Source: Phaseolibacter flectens ATCC 12775 (GTDB lineage: Bacteria > Pseudomonadota > Gammaproteobacteria > Enterobacterales > Enterobacteriaceae). From it: 64,000 nucleotides of DNA. The number at the start of each line of letters is the position of its first letter. Position 1 is the first letter of the stretch. Under the pieces are notes generated by a model. That model made no database searches, was not told the DNA's origin, and saw only the letters and a program-made list of their open reading frames with translations. The translations under genes were made by a program, and so were the position numbers. The stretch is from the NCBI RefSeq assembly GCF_000518745.1, contig NZ_JAEE01000001.1, positions 741,084 through 805,083 of the forward strand, written 5' to 3'. Positions 50,346-58,937 of the stretch are shown here, piece after piece.

Positions 50346-51167
50346 ATGGAACCTGGTATTTATTACGACCTTTCTAATGCTGAATACCATAAAGATCCCG
50401 CGATTGGCTCGACATCAGTAAAAGCCATCAGTGTTAGCCCGGCCAATCTTTATTTTAATCCCTTCAAAGGAAGCAAGTCGGCGCATATCGGTAGCGCAAT
50501 TCATGCGGCGATTCTTGAACCTGATGTATTTAAGCGTGATTTCTACCAACTTGCTGATGGGCTGGATAGACGGTCTCCCGACTACAAGTCTGCTGTAAAG
50601 GATTACGGCGCCGAGTTCATTCTCGTAGGCAGCGAAGTCGAGACGGTAAATAAGATGGTTGAGTCGGCGCGAATGAATCATGACTTTGTTGATTACATGC
50701 GAGCGCCCGGTCATTCAGAAGTATCAATGTTTGCCAAGTGTGACGTGACAGGATTAGATCTAAAGTGTCGGTTTGATAGATTATCAGACTCTTATCCTTA
50801 CCCTTTAGACGTGAAAAGCTGCCAGGACGCCACGGAACGGCGATTTAGTCAGGACTTCGGTAAGTGGCATTACCATATCCAAGCCGCTTTTTACCTCCAT
50901 GTTTTGAGGCTTACGACTGGCAGGGAATTAAATCAATTCTGCTTCTTCGCTCTACAGAATAAAGCGCCGTATCAAAACTGCATGTACTTCATCGGTGAAG
51001 ACTCACTCGAGAAGGGAAGAAAGCAGATGTTTGAGTCTCTCGAAAAAATAGCCGAGTGCATGGAAAACGAATCAGCAAGATATGAGGGAATTGTTCTCCC
51101 ATCGTCAGAAATAAATATCCCTGCTTATCTATTTGATGAAGATTTTAATGAAGAGGTAATAATATAA
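50346..51167 (+). CDS. RecE-like PD-(D/E)XK exonuclease (DUF3799)
   Basis: A 273-residue protein starting [20 protein letters not shown], the DUF3799 signature also seen in the C-terminal part of RecE. It carries [13 protein letters not shown], then the catalytic block [19 protein letters not shown] (Asp-x-Lys) and [14 protein letters not shown]. It should chew DNA ends for single-strand annealing recombination of phage DNA. Confidence 0.85.
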   Translation: MEPGIYYDLSNAEYHKDPAIGSTSVKAISVSPANLYFNPFKGSKSAHIGSAIHAAILEPDVFKRDFYQLADGLDRRSPDYKSAVKDYGAEFILVGSEVETVNKMVESARMNHDFVDYMRAPGHSEVSMFAKCDVTGLDLKCRFDRLSDSYPYPLDVKSCQDATERRFSQDFGKWHYHIQAAFYLHVLRLTTGRELNQFCFFALQNKAPYQNCMYFIGEDSLEKGRKQMFESLEKIAECMENESARYEGIVLPSSEINIPAYLFDEDFNEEVII

Positions 51168-51730
51168 TGGATATTTCAAAAACTGTTATCCCACGCTCAG
51201 ATCAAATTAACTTTGAAGATGTTCAAACAACAACTATTACAGCAGAAATAAAGGCAGTCAGGGCTGGAAATAAAGAACAACCTGTTTTCATAGATTTAGC
51301 TGGATTTGACGGAAGACCCTACAAGCCATCTAAATCAATGCGCCGGATTCTAATTGGCGGATGGGGAAATGACGGTCATAAGTGGGTTGGAAAAACCCTA
51401 ACAATATATGGCGATAGAACTATTAAGTATGGAGGCGTCGCAGTTGGAGGAATAAAAATAAAAGCAATGAGCGATATCGACGGAAGTTTTTCAATGATGC
51501 TTACTGAATCACGCGGACGTAGACGTGAACACTTCGTTGAGAAAATAGCTCCCCCCTGCCCGTTGCAGTGGTTCACAAATGATGCTTTAAATGCAGATTT
51601 AAATAGATTGGAAGCAGCTTATAATAAAATAAAAAAAGCCCTTGAAGGTGACAAGGATAAGCTTAAAAAGCTAGACGAAGTTTACAGCATGAGGAAATCA
51701 GAATTGGGGAGAGTAAACAATGTCGAGTAA
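51167..51730 (+). CDS. Hypothetical recombination-region protein
   Basis: A 187-residue protein between the exonuclease and SSB. It has [28 protein letters not shown], a segment resembling ssDNA-binding or annealing accessory proteins, and a helical C-terminus ([20 protein letters not shown]). Coupled by TAATG to the exonuclease and overlapping ssb by 11 bases. An annealing role is suggested by place only. Confidence 0.65.
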   Translation: MDISKTVIPRSDQINFEDVQTTTITAEIKAVRAGNKEQPVFIDLAGFDGRPYKPSKSMRRILIGGWGNDGHKWVGKTLTIYGDRTIKYGGVAVGGIKIKAMSDIDGSFSMMLTESRGRRREHFVEKIAPPCPLQWFTNDALNADLNRLEAAYNKIKKALEGDKDKLKKLDEVYSMRKSELGRVNNVE

Positions 51731-52190
51731 GGGGATTAACAAAGTAATTTTAATCGGGCATGTAGGAAAAGATCCAGAAGTGCGTTATATGCCCAATGGT
51801 GGAGCGGTGGCCAATCTGACTCTTGCTACATCTGAAAGCTGGCGTGATAAACAGTCAGGCGAGCAGAAAGAAATAACAGAATGGCATAGAGTAGTTATAT
51901 TCGGAAAGCTTGCAGAGATTGCTGGCGAATACTTACGTAAAGGCTCACAGGTTTATATTGAGGGGCAGTTACGGACACGGAAATGGCAGGATCAGTCAGG
52001 CCAAGATCGTTATACAACCGAAGTGGCGGTTAATGTCGGGGGGGTAATGCAGATGCTTGGTGGAAAGCGTGACAATGACAAAGCTGTAGAGCAAAAGCAA
52101 CAAGCCGGCAGTAGCGGATACGCTAACAGACACAGCTTCACGCCACAGAATGAACCATCGCCTGATTTTGACGATGACATCCCATTCTAG
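51720..52190 (+). CDS. ssb: Phage single-stranded DNA-binding protein
   Basis: A 156-residue SSB with the OB fold (about 1-112) and the C-terminal protein-docking tip DFDDDIPF. The core from [20 protein letters not shown] to TEVAVNVGG is almost identical to the host SSB encoded at 63080-63619, also at DNA level, while the linker differs (39 versus about 67 residues). This suggests recent capture or gene conversion. It serves replication and RecE-like recombination. Confidence 0.93.
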   Translation: MSSKGINKVILIGHVGKDPEVRYMPNGGAVANLTLATSESWRDKQSGEQKEITEWHRVVIFGKLAEIAGEYLRKGSQVYIEGQLRTRKWQDQSGQDRYTTEVAVNVGGVMQMLGGKRDNDKAVEQKQQAGSSGYANRHSFTPQNEPSPDFDDDIPF

Positions 52191-52329
52191 CAGCCCAACA
52201 GCCAAGGATGGCTACTTATAGAATAGTATAAAGTGGATAATAAAATTAAATTAAATTAAATTAAGCGAGTGTGAGCAGCATGACTATATTAACAAAAGAT
52301 AAAAGATAAGAATTAGTCGAGGAATTAAA

Positions 52330-52798
52330 ATGAAATATAAGCTGACAGAAGAAACAAAAAAAAATCGGAGATAGAACTCTATTTCGAATTCAAGCACTTA
52401 AAGATTTTTCCGATGTTAAAGCAGGGGATTTAGGCGGGTGGATTGAGAGCGAGAGAAATTTGGGTCAATGCGGTAATTGTTGGGTGTACGACAACGCTTG
52501 GGTGTTCGACAGTGCTCTGGTGTCCGACAATGCTCATGCTTTCGGCGATGCTCATGTGTTCGGCAACGCTCTGTTGAAGCGCAGAAAAGACTTAATCGTA
52601 ATTGGCAGTATTGGCTCAGAGGATGGCGTATTGTCAGCTTTCAGACAGAGTGACGGGTCCATCGGCGTCAATCGAGGATGCTTTAGAGGAAGCGTTGACG
52701 AATTTGAATCAAAAGTTAAAGAAACTCACGGCGACAATATACATGCTCAGATATATTTGGGATTGATTCCGTTAATTAAATTGAGACTGAATTGGTGA
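52330..52798 (+). pseudogene. Repeat (beta-helix-like) protein gene broken by one base in a poly-A tract
   Basis: ATG 52330 starts MKYKLTEETKK, then a run of nine As (52356-52364) shifts the frame into a TAG. With eight As the gene continues KIGDRTLFRIQALKDFSDVK..GGWIESERNL and then short YDNAWVFDSALVSDNA repeats, giving about 155 residues to TGA 52798. This family, with hexapeptide-like D-N-A-x-V repeats, is common in enteric phages. It is a pseudogene, a slippage-controlled gene or a sequencing error. Confidence 0.7.
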
Positions 52799-52846
52799 CT
52801 GCTCCCCGCCCGCATTGGGCGAGGGTTTACGGCGTTTTTCGCTAAG
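52795..52846 (+). repeat. 52-bp perfect repeat, copy 2
   Basis: Identical to 46430-46481. The stop of the broken repeat-protein gene lies in its first bases. Confidence 0.85.
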
Positions 52847-52862
52847 GGAGATGCTTAATTAA

Positions 52863-53021
52863 ATGATAATAGGCTTTGCATTAATCTTGATTTCAAATAG
52901 TCAAATAACCCCCACATCAGAATATATCTATCCCACACTTTCAGAATGTCAAACAGAACTAGAAACGTTCAAAAAAGCAAACTCTAATGCAATTTTAGAG
53001 TGTGCAGAAGTTTCAAGATAA
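52863..53021 (+). CDS. Small, possibly secreted protein (52 aa)
   Basis: MIIGFALILISNS.. looks like a short hydrophobic signal; the rest (TPTSEYIYPTLSECQTELE..ILECAEVSR) is polar with two cysteines that could pair in the periplasm. GGGAG lies about 12 bases upstream. Family unknown. Confidence 0.45.
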   Translation: MIIGFALILISNSQITPTSEYIYPTLSECQTELETFKKANSNAILECAEVSR

Positions 53022-53084
53022 TTAAATTTCTTAACAATAACCGATTCGCGGCGGATTCGTCGCGTCTGTAAATTGAGGTTTTTT

Positions 53085-53321
53085 ATGAGATTATTAACTT
53101 TAAAAGAGTGGAATAAACTACAGCCAATAGAGCTAAGCGAAGAACAAATTAGACGCGATATTAGAAGCGGAAGAATATATCCGCCACCAGTCAAATATGG
53201 ACGCTCTTACGTTTTTGAAGAAATAGCAGTTAGAATTAACTTAAAAAGTCCAGAAATTAATGTCAAATCAGGAACATTGTTAGCGAGGATCAAGGATGGC
53301 GGCGCGCAGAAGAACTCATAA
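53085..53321 (+). CDS. xis: Excisionase Xis
   Basis: A 78-residue small DNA-bending protein with winged-helix pattern (LLTLKEWNKLQPIELSEEQIRRDIRSGRIYPPPVK) typical of lambda-type excisionases. ATG 53085 follows GAGG. It overlaps int by 26 bases, as in lambda. It steers integrase to excision. Confidence 0.85.
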   Translation: MRLLTLKEWNKLQPIELSEEQIRRDIRSGRIYPPPVKYGRSYVFEEIAVRINLKSPEINVKSGTLLARIKDGGAQKNS

Positions 53322-54354
53322 AACAAAGGATCTGCCGCCAAATCTATACTGCCGTGGCGGATATTACTCTTTCCGTGATCCGCGTACAGGTAAAGAGTAC
53401 GGATTAGGCAGGGATAAGAGGATTGCAGTCAACGAGGCTGTAGCCGCTAATATTTCTATATTGCCTGATTGTGGCGTTAGTCTTGTAGATAAAATCAATA
53501 ATAAGACGACAGTCACGTTTTACGATTGGATTGATAAATATAATGTACTATTACAAAGCAGAGAGCTAAAAGAAAAAACGATATCTGACTATAACGACAG
53601 AATAAAAAGAATAAAAGCTGGAATGAACGATGCCCCGATATGCAACATAACAACTCAAAATATCGCGGAATTTATAGCAAGCATTGAAAATGAAGGAAAG
53701 AAGACAACAGCAAAGTTAATTAGATCATTGCTGCTTGATATATTTAAAGAAGCTATCGCAAACGGCATTGTTGATGCTAATCCGGTGATAATGACAAGAA
53801 CGTCAAAATCAAAAGTGGCTAGATCTAGGCTTTCTTTAAGTTCTTTTATTAAAATTTTAGAGCTATCTGAATCATACCCGATATGGATAAAAAATAGCCT
53901 ACTGATTGCGATTGTGACGGGGCAAAGAGTTAGTGACATATCAGAAATGAAATTCAGCGATATAGTTAACGGGGCATTAAGAGTTGAGCAAAAAAAGACG
54001 GGTTCTAAAATAGCAATCAAGCTAACAACTCACTGTCAAGCGGTGAGTGCAACTTTACATGATGTGATTAAACTGTGCAAAATAAATAATAAATCTGACT
54101 ATTTAATATCTGATAAAAAAGGCTTAAAGGTAAATACGCAAAAAATATCAAAGCATTTCCTGCTACTAAGAGATAAACTAAATCTTGAGTGGACAGGAAC
54201 CCCCGCCTCATTCCATGAGATAAGAAGCTTGTCAGCGCGAGTTTACACTGAGCAATTTAACGCTGAGTATGCACAGAGGCTACTGGGGCATAAATCATCG
54301 GCAATGACAGATAAGTATAGAGACGATAGAGGCAGTGAGTTCTATGAGATTTAG
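53296..54354 (+). CDS. int: Integrase, lambda-type tyrosine recombinase
   Basis: A 352-residue integrase aligned almost residue by residue with lambda Int (356 aa): arm-binding N-terminus (DLPPNLYCRGGYYSFRDPRTG), core-binding domain, and catalytic residues Arg211, Lys234, His307, Arg310, His332 and nucleophile Tyr341. It ends 69 bases before attR. It catalyses insertion between mdtI and hiuH. Confidence 0.96.
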   Translation: MAARRRTHKTKDLPPNLYCRGGYYSFRDPRTGKEYGLGRDKRIAVNEAVAANISILPDCGVSLVDKINNKTTVTFYDWIDKYNVLLQSRELKEKTISDYNDRIKRIKAGMNDAPICNITTQNIAEFIASIENEGKKTTAKLIRSLLLDIFKEAIANGIVDANPVIMTRTSKSKVARSRLSLSSFIKILELSESYPIWIKNSLLIAIVTGQRVSDISEMKFSDIVNGALRVEQKKTGSKIAIKLTTHCQAVSATLHDVIKLCKINNKSDYLISDKKGLKVNTQKISKHFLLLRDKLNLEWTGTPASFHEIRSLSARVYTEQFNAEYAQRLLGHKSSAMTDKYRDDRGSEFYEI

Positions 54355-54422
54355 AGCGAATTTAGAAAGATTTAGGATTAATGGTTTTAATTATTTGATT
54401 TTTAATAACTTTAAAAAGTTAC

Positions 54423-54439
54423 GCCTATCACGGCTATAG
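54423..54439 (+). repeat. Right attachment site core (attR)
   Basis: Exact copy of the 17 bases at 8000-8016. It ends 8 bases before the hiuH start codon and abuts its ribosome site (AGGAG at 54438-54442), so the phage has inserted into the hiuH leader. Confidence 0.85.
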
Positions 54440-54447
54440 GAGAATAA

Positions 54448-54849
54448 ATGAAAACGATTTTGTCATGCTTGGCTTTAAGTTTCTGCTTCTCGGCCTATGC
54501 AGCACCTTCCGGGACCCTGAGTGTCCATATTCTCAATCAGCAAACAGGATTACCTTCACCTGAAGTCAAAGTTGAACTGGATAAACTGACCGGCAATAAC
54601 TGGACTACACTGGCAACAGAACAAACAGATAAAGGTGGCAGAGTCAGTTCACTCTACCCAGCCAAAGGCGATATGGAGCCCGGCACCTATCGAGTGATTT
54701 TCTATACTGGTGACTACTTTAAATCACAAAATTTGGCCACGTTTTTCCCATCAATTCCCGTCATCTTCACTGTAGAACAGAAAAATCAGCGTCTCCATGT
54801 TCCCCTTTTACTCAGCCAATATGGTTATTCAACCTACCGTGGTAGCTGA
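54448..54849 (+). CDS. hiuH: Periplasmic 5-hydroxyisourate hydrolase (transthyretin-like)
   Basis: A 133-residue protein with a signal peptide (about 1-18, ending AYA) and the transthyretin-like fold. It has LSVHILNQQTGLPSP near the mature start, the HVPLLLSQYGYSTYRGS C-terminus with active-site His and Arg, and matches E. coli YedX/HiuH. It hydrolyses 5-hydroxyisourate in urate breakdown. The prophage sits directly upstream, so its native promoter has been replaced by phage sequence. Confidence 0.93.
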   Translation: MKTILSCLALSFCFSAYAAPSGTLSVHILNQQTGLPSPEVKVELDKLTGNNWTTLATEQTDKGGRVSSLYPAKGDMEPGTYRVIFYTGDYFKSQNLATFFPSIPVIFTVEQKNQRLHVPLLLSQYGYSTYRGS

Positions 54850-54910
54850 GTTTGCATCGCTAACCAAGCTGTTCGCACGATTCACGGTGAACAGTTGCCG
54901 TAGATAAAAT

Positions 54911-54939
54911 AAAACAGGGCCGTTAAACAGCCCTGTTTT
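54911..54939. terminator. Bidirectional terminator between hiuH and the antiporter
   Basis: AAAACAGGGC (54911-54920) pairs with GCCCTGTTTT (54930-54939), A and T runs on both sides. It serves the two convergent genes. Confidence 0.88.
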
Positions 54940-54943
54940 CGTA

Positions 54944-56596
54944 TTATTCTGACTCTTTCTCAACCAATACGGCTTCCAGTAAGTCAAGATCCAATAATAA
55001 ACTCACCATGCTTTCATTACTGATTTTATGATTGGCGCGCAGATGATAAACTTCCGCTCGTTCAGCACGTAATGCCGTCAGACGAAAACGCCGCTCCAAA
55101 TTTTCCAGATACAACGCCTTTTCAAAATCATCTTTCCCTTCAATCCGACGCCGCATCGTGCCGATAATGCGTGAGCTTATCTCTTTAAGTAACTCAGGAT
55201 CGGCATTTTCTTCTTCATCTGCGGCTAAACGCCGCTCCATTTTATAAACACTATCAATCGCAATTTTAGCCATCTCGACTCTGGCTGCTTGAATTTCATG
55301 TTTATTCACCGTCTTATCCGCACCAGGCAGCTTTTTAAGTAATAGGGGCAAGACAATGACACCCACAACCAGCGACAGTAATATCACCCCTGTAGCCAGA
55401 AAAACCATTTGATAGCGTCCTGGAAAAATATCGCCATTATTCATAAAAATAGGAATAGATAAGACACCCGCCAACGTCACCGCCCCCCTAACACCAGCGA
55501 AAGTCGCCACCAATAGCTCCCTCAACGTGTAATGACTGAACTCCAGCGGTTTGTTTTTCAAGAAACGTTTGCTCAGTCGTTTCATCAACCACAACCAGCC
55601 GAAACGTACCAGCATCAAGGCAAAATAAATTAAGACCACATCTCCAATTAACATCAAAAGATCCGCACTTTGATCGCCATGAGTTCCCGCGATAGTTTGC
55701 TCCATGATACCTGGGAGTTGCAGACCCAATAACAAAAACACCATACCATTAAAAACAAAGTCTAACATATGCCAAACGCTGTTCGCCCTCAAACGCATGG
55801 CGAGGGGGGCTTGACGCATCAGACCTGAACGAGTGATCGTCATCCCTGCGGCCACTGCGGCTAAAATACCTGATACGCCGACATGCTCAGCCAAAAGATA
55901 AGAAGCAAAAGGGAGCAACATCAATAACACCGTTTGCGTGGCAGGATCATCGTCACTCCAGCGACTCATAAAACGCAGAGACTTACCATATAACCAGCAA
56001 ATAACGACACCCGCGAATAACCCCCCAAGAGAAACCTTCAGAAATTCAAACGAAGCACCAGACCAAGTAAAGACCATTGTGCCCATTGCAACAGCGATAG
56101 CAAACTTCAGTGAAACCAGACCCGATGCATCGTTCATTAAGGCTTCGCCTTGAACAATAGACATGATTTTCTTAGAGATCCGACCTTTTCCGACAATGCC
56201 GGATAGAGCAACCGCATCGGTTGGAGACAACACCGCCGCTAACGCAAAAGCAGGGATCAGCGGGATCCCTGGAATGATCCAGTAAATTAAGTAACCAATA
56301 CCAACGACTGTGATAAGAACCAAAACCAAGGCTAATCCAATAATTTCACGTCCATGATGTAAAAATTCACTGGTCGGTGTTTTTAGTCCATCGGCGAATA
56401 ATAAGGGGGGGATGAATAGCACAAGAAAGAGTTCTGGATCAAAATTGACATGTAAGCCAATTGAGGGCCATGCCAGTAAAGCGCCGATAATGATTTGTAC
56501 TAAGGGCAAGGGAAAATGCAAAGGAATAATACGAGCTGCAACCCCAGAGAGGGAGACAACAAGGATCATAATCAATATAGTAAAAAATATTTCCAT
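54944..56596 (-). CDS. yjcE: Na+/H+ antiporter YjcE (NhaP/CPA1 type)
   Basis: A 550-residue CPA1 antiporter with about 12 membrane segments and a long soluble C-terminus. It carries the CPA1 blocks LAAVLSPTDAVALSGIVGKGR and GEALMNDASGLVSLKFAVAV-like, and TRSG near the middle, and matches E. coli YjcE (549 aa) over its length. It exchanges sodium or potassium for protons in the inner membrane. It is convergent with hiuH and located near soxR as in E. coli. Confidence 0.92.
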   Translation of the reverse strand: MEIFFTILIMILVVSLSGVAARIIPLHFPLPLVQIIIGALLAWPSIGLHVNFDPELFLVLFIPPLLFADGLKTPTSEFLHHGREIIGLALVLVLITVVGIGYLIYWIIPGIPLIPAFALAAVLSPTDAVALSGIVGKGRISKKIMSIVQGEALMNDASGLVSLKFAIAVAMGTMVFTWSGASFEFLKVSLGGLFAGVVICWLYGKSLRFMSRWSDDDPATQTVLLMLLPFASYLLAEHVGVSGILAAVAAGMTITRSGLMRQAPLAMRLRANSVWHMLDFVFNGMVFLLLGLQLPGIMEQTIAGTHGDQSADLLMLIGDVVLIYFALMLVRFGWLWLMKRLSKRFLKNKPLEFSHYTLRELLVATFAGVRGAVTLAGVLSIPIFMNNGDIFPGRYQMVFLATGVILLSLVVGVIVLPLLLKKLPGADKTVNKHEIQAARVEMAKIAIDSVYKMERRLAADEEENADPELLKEISSRIIGTMRRRIEGKDDFEKALYLENLERRFRLTALRAERAEVYHLRANHKISNESMVSLLLDLDLLEAVLVEKESE

Positions 56597-56919
56597 GTTA
56601 TTTTTATCATCTTTTCCTGAGTTGTGAAGAGTTATTCTCGTTTTTTGTGGTGTGATTGCGTTATTATTATAAAGTCAAGCGAGGGGAAACATCGCGTCAT
56701 GCTGTGCGCATTCGTGGCTGACAGCAAGCAAATAGACTGTGAGATAATGCGTTTATCGGATAACGCCACATATACAACTAACAATGAATAACTCTAATCT
56801 AATGTAGATCTTGTTTTATATCAGTATTTAAGTCAACAACACATGTATTCCGTGATATATATCGCTCTTTTATATCAATGAAGGATAACATTAACTCAAA
56901 ATAGGACAAAAATCCCTCC
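56597..56919. other. Intergenic region between yjcE and soxR
   Basis: 323 A+T-rich bases. The two related stretches TTTATATCAGTAT (56816) and TTTATATCAATGA (56870) are visible, but no gene. The promoter of yjcE should be here. Confidence 0.5.
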
Positions 56920-57402
56920 TTACTCTGATGACACGCCCTCTCGGTCACCACTCAGTAACACTGCGCCTTGTCCTTGTAACGCAAGGTGATCCCCTGCATT
57001 ACGCAAAGGGCACTCTTTCATCGATAGACAACCACACCCAATGCATCCGTCGAGTTCATCACGTAAACGGGTTAGCGAGGCAATACGTTGGTCGAGTTCA
57101 TTACGCCAATGACGGGTTAATTGTTGCCAATCACGGACAGAAATGCGCTTTTCTGGTGGCAAATGCGCTAAATTATCGCTGATCGTGGCGAGGGGGATCC
57201 CCAGACGCTGGGCGACTTTAATGATGGCCACGCGTCGCAAGACATCTCGGCTATAACGTCGTTGATTGCCAGCATTACGCTGACTGGCAATCAGGCCCTT
57301 GCTCTCATAAAAGTGCAGCGCAGACACAGCAACACCACTTCGCTTAGCGACCTCACCCGGTGTCAGTAACGCTTTAATGTAGGCCCGTGCTTTTTTTATC
57401 AT
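56920..57402 (-). CDS. soxR: Redox-sensing regulator SoxR
   Basis: A 160-residue MerR-family activator. The HTH ([25 protein letters not shown]) is followed by a dimer helix and the [2Fe-2S] cluster ligands Cys120, Cys123, Cys125 and Cys131 (CIGCGC..EC), spaced as in E. coli SoxR. Oxidation of the cluster by redox-cycling drugs or superoxide turns on soxS. It is divergent from soxS over a shared operator. Confidence 0.96.
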   Translation of the reverse strand: MIKKARAYIKALLTPGEVAKRSGVAVSALHFYESKGLIASQRNAGNQRRYSRDVLRRVAIIKVAQRLGIPLATISDNLAHLPPEKRISVRDWQQLTRHWRNELDQRIASLTRLRDELDGCIGCGCLSMKECPLRNAGDHLALQGQGAVLLSGDREGVSSE

Positions 57403-57409
57403 TTTCCTC

Positions 57410-57440
57410 TTTACCTCAAGTTAACTTGAGGAATTATACT
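57410..57440 (+). promoter_or_regulatory. SoxR box and soxS promoter
   Basis: CCTCAAGTTAACTTGAGG (57414-57431), a perfect palindrome identical to the E. coli SoxR site, fills an over-long 19-base spacer between TTTACC (57410-57415) and TATACT (57435-57440). The long spacer is typical of MerR-family promoters that the activator untwists. Confidence 0.93.
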
Positions 57441-57498
57441 CTAACCCTGTTATTTCGCGAACCATTATTTGATGTGGTTATCTGGAAAGGAAAATCTC

Positions 57499-57891
57499 AT
57501 GCAAGAAGAAATTATTCAGGCGCTCAGTCGCTGGATCGATAATAATCTTGGTCGAACGTTATCGATTGATGAGGTAGCCGCTAAATCAGGTTATTCAAAA
57601 TGGCATTTACAGCGCATGTTTAGAAGTGTTACCCATAAAACACTGGGGGAATACATTCGTGAGCGTCGTCTTGCCCGAGCGGCAGAAGCCTTATGTACCA
57701 CACGGAGACCGGTTTTTGATATTGCGCTGCAATACGGTTACGAATCACAGCAAACTTTTTCCCGGGTCTTTCGTCGTCAGTTTGAATTAACCCCCACCGC
57801 TTATCGTCAATCGCAACGCTGTCAACTCAACAATACGGCAAAACCTAACCGTCAACACACCAATCGGAATCACAAAGCCGCATTCTGTTGA
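57499..57891 (+). CDS. soxS: Superoxide response activator SoxS (AraC family)
   Basis: A 130-residue AraC/XylS regulator with two HTH motifs (LSIDEVAAKSGYSKWHLQRMFR; FDIALQYGYESQQTFSRVFRRQF), matching E. coli SoxS (107 aa) but with about 22 extra, Asn/His/Arg-rich residues at the C-terminus. AAAGGA precedes ATG 57499; the longer frame from 57469 would add residues absent from the family. Produced when SoxR is oxidised, it activates the superoxide regulon. Confidence 0.92.
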   Translation: MQEEIIQALSRWIDNNLGRTLSIDEVAAKSGYSKWHLQRMFRSVTHKTLGEYIRERRLARAAEALCTTRRPVFDIALQYGYESQQTFSRVFRRQFELTPTAYRQSQRCQLNNTAKPNRQHTNRNHKAAFC

Positions 57892-58885
57892 AGATCGTGC
57901 ACAGCCTAATTTTTTTGATAAAAGCTTGAACTCAGCAAATTGTGCGCACGGATGATGGGCATTAGCCGGCCAGACGAAATCTGATGACGTGATGTTTGCT
58001 TTTTCCCCTGATATTGACCGTTAGGGGATTAGCAGCAACCATCAAGGATTTTCCTCGGCTTATGTTTATCCATTGACCAGGGTTCCTTCTTCACCTCACA
58101 TCCCTCCGATCACCCGCAGTTCCTCGGCCAACTCTCATGCTGCACTGCCCCATCTCTCGCACACTGCCACAATAGACGTCACTGACACAACCGCTACGAT
58201 AACCGACAGTACAACTGCTGGTTATATCACCAGAACAACGCACTCACACTCAGTGTATTTTCCGATCGCTTCACGTACTTCACCTTGAGAGAACACTGCC
58301 AAAGTCCCTCGTCTGAACAAGGCGCTTTTCAGCATGCCCTCGTCGGTTTTCTCATTTCACAATACCATCTACGATCCGGGTGTTCGTTCCTGCTTTTCCT
58401 GATGTCTCATCGATTAGCTCCTCATTTCATCATTCACGCCGTCTCCTTTACCTCCTCGCCCTGCGACCCAAGTGAGTTTCCCTCCCACAGTGTCCCAAAT
58501 GGTAGGGAGGCGTTAGCCTGATTGATTGCATGTAACCTTTCAGAGACTCCGTTAGCATCGAGAGCGAGCATTGTGATGGCACAATGATGACACGCATACA
58601 TCGACTCTGGCTGTACATCCTCTTTGATTTTTTATTGCACACCGAATATCGATGATCCTGCACAGTGCTATCTGGTAGGATCAGGCCACCGTACTTACGT
58701 ACTCAGACGCTGTAATTGTTACCGCGCTAATTTGCCTGTCACGAACCTCTGTAAAGTGTCCTGACGGTTTATCTCTTTAACTTGATAAAATGGGAGTAAG
58801 CACAGCATAAACATAGTTCCGGCTATTGCCCGACAGGATCAATGATTACCTTTCTAGGCAAAGCGTGGGGGTTGGGGGTTAACAA
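57892..58885. other. Gene-free stretch between soxS and gcd
   Basis: About 1 kb with only scattered frames on the + strand (58073, 58285) rich in Ser/Thr/His/Pro and lacking ribosome sites or recognisable motifs. I see no RNA gene. It may be the remains of a decayed gene. The last 50 bases contain the gcd terminator. Confidence 0.5.
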
Positions 58886-58916
58886 TAAAAAACCCCGGCG
58901 ATCACTCACCGAGGTT
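58886..58916 (-). terminator. Terminator of gcd
   Basis: ACCTCGG-N10-CCGGGGT with one G-U pair, followed by TTTTTT on the - strand, 22 bases after the gcd stop. Confidence 0.85.
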
Positions 58917-58937
58917 TAAATAGACCCTGATTAGACG

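Larger units (their letters stand above)
8000..54439. mobile_element. Integrated temperate phage, lambda-type control with contractile tail
   Basis: Bounded by a perfect 17-bp direct repeat and carrying int and xis beside the right repeat, a full immunity region, replication, lysis, packaging, head, sheath, baseplate and fibre genes. All essential modules appear intact, so it may be inducible. Control genes (N/nut, cI, cro, cII, O, Q, nin-type genes) follow the lambda order; structural genes are of the DUF3383-sheath, DUF1073-portal myovirus type. The combination, with an Aca2-like gene, recalls Pectobacterium phage ZF40; that comparison is from memory. Confidence 0.93.

Noticed and set aside
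58073..58521. Two + strand frames downstream of soxS
   Set aside because: Low-complexity Ser/Thr/His composition, no start signals and no recognisable domain; treated as non-coding.
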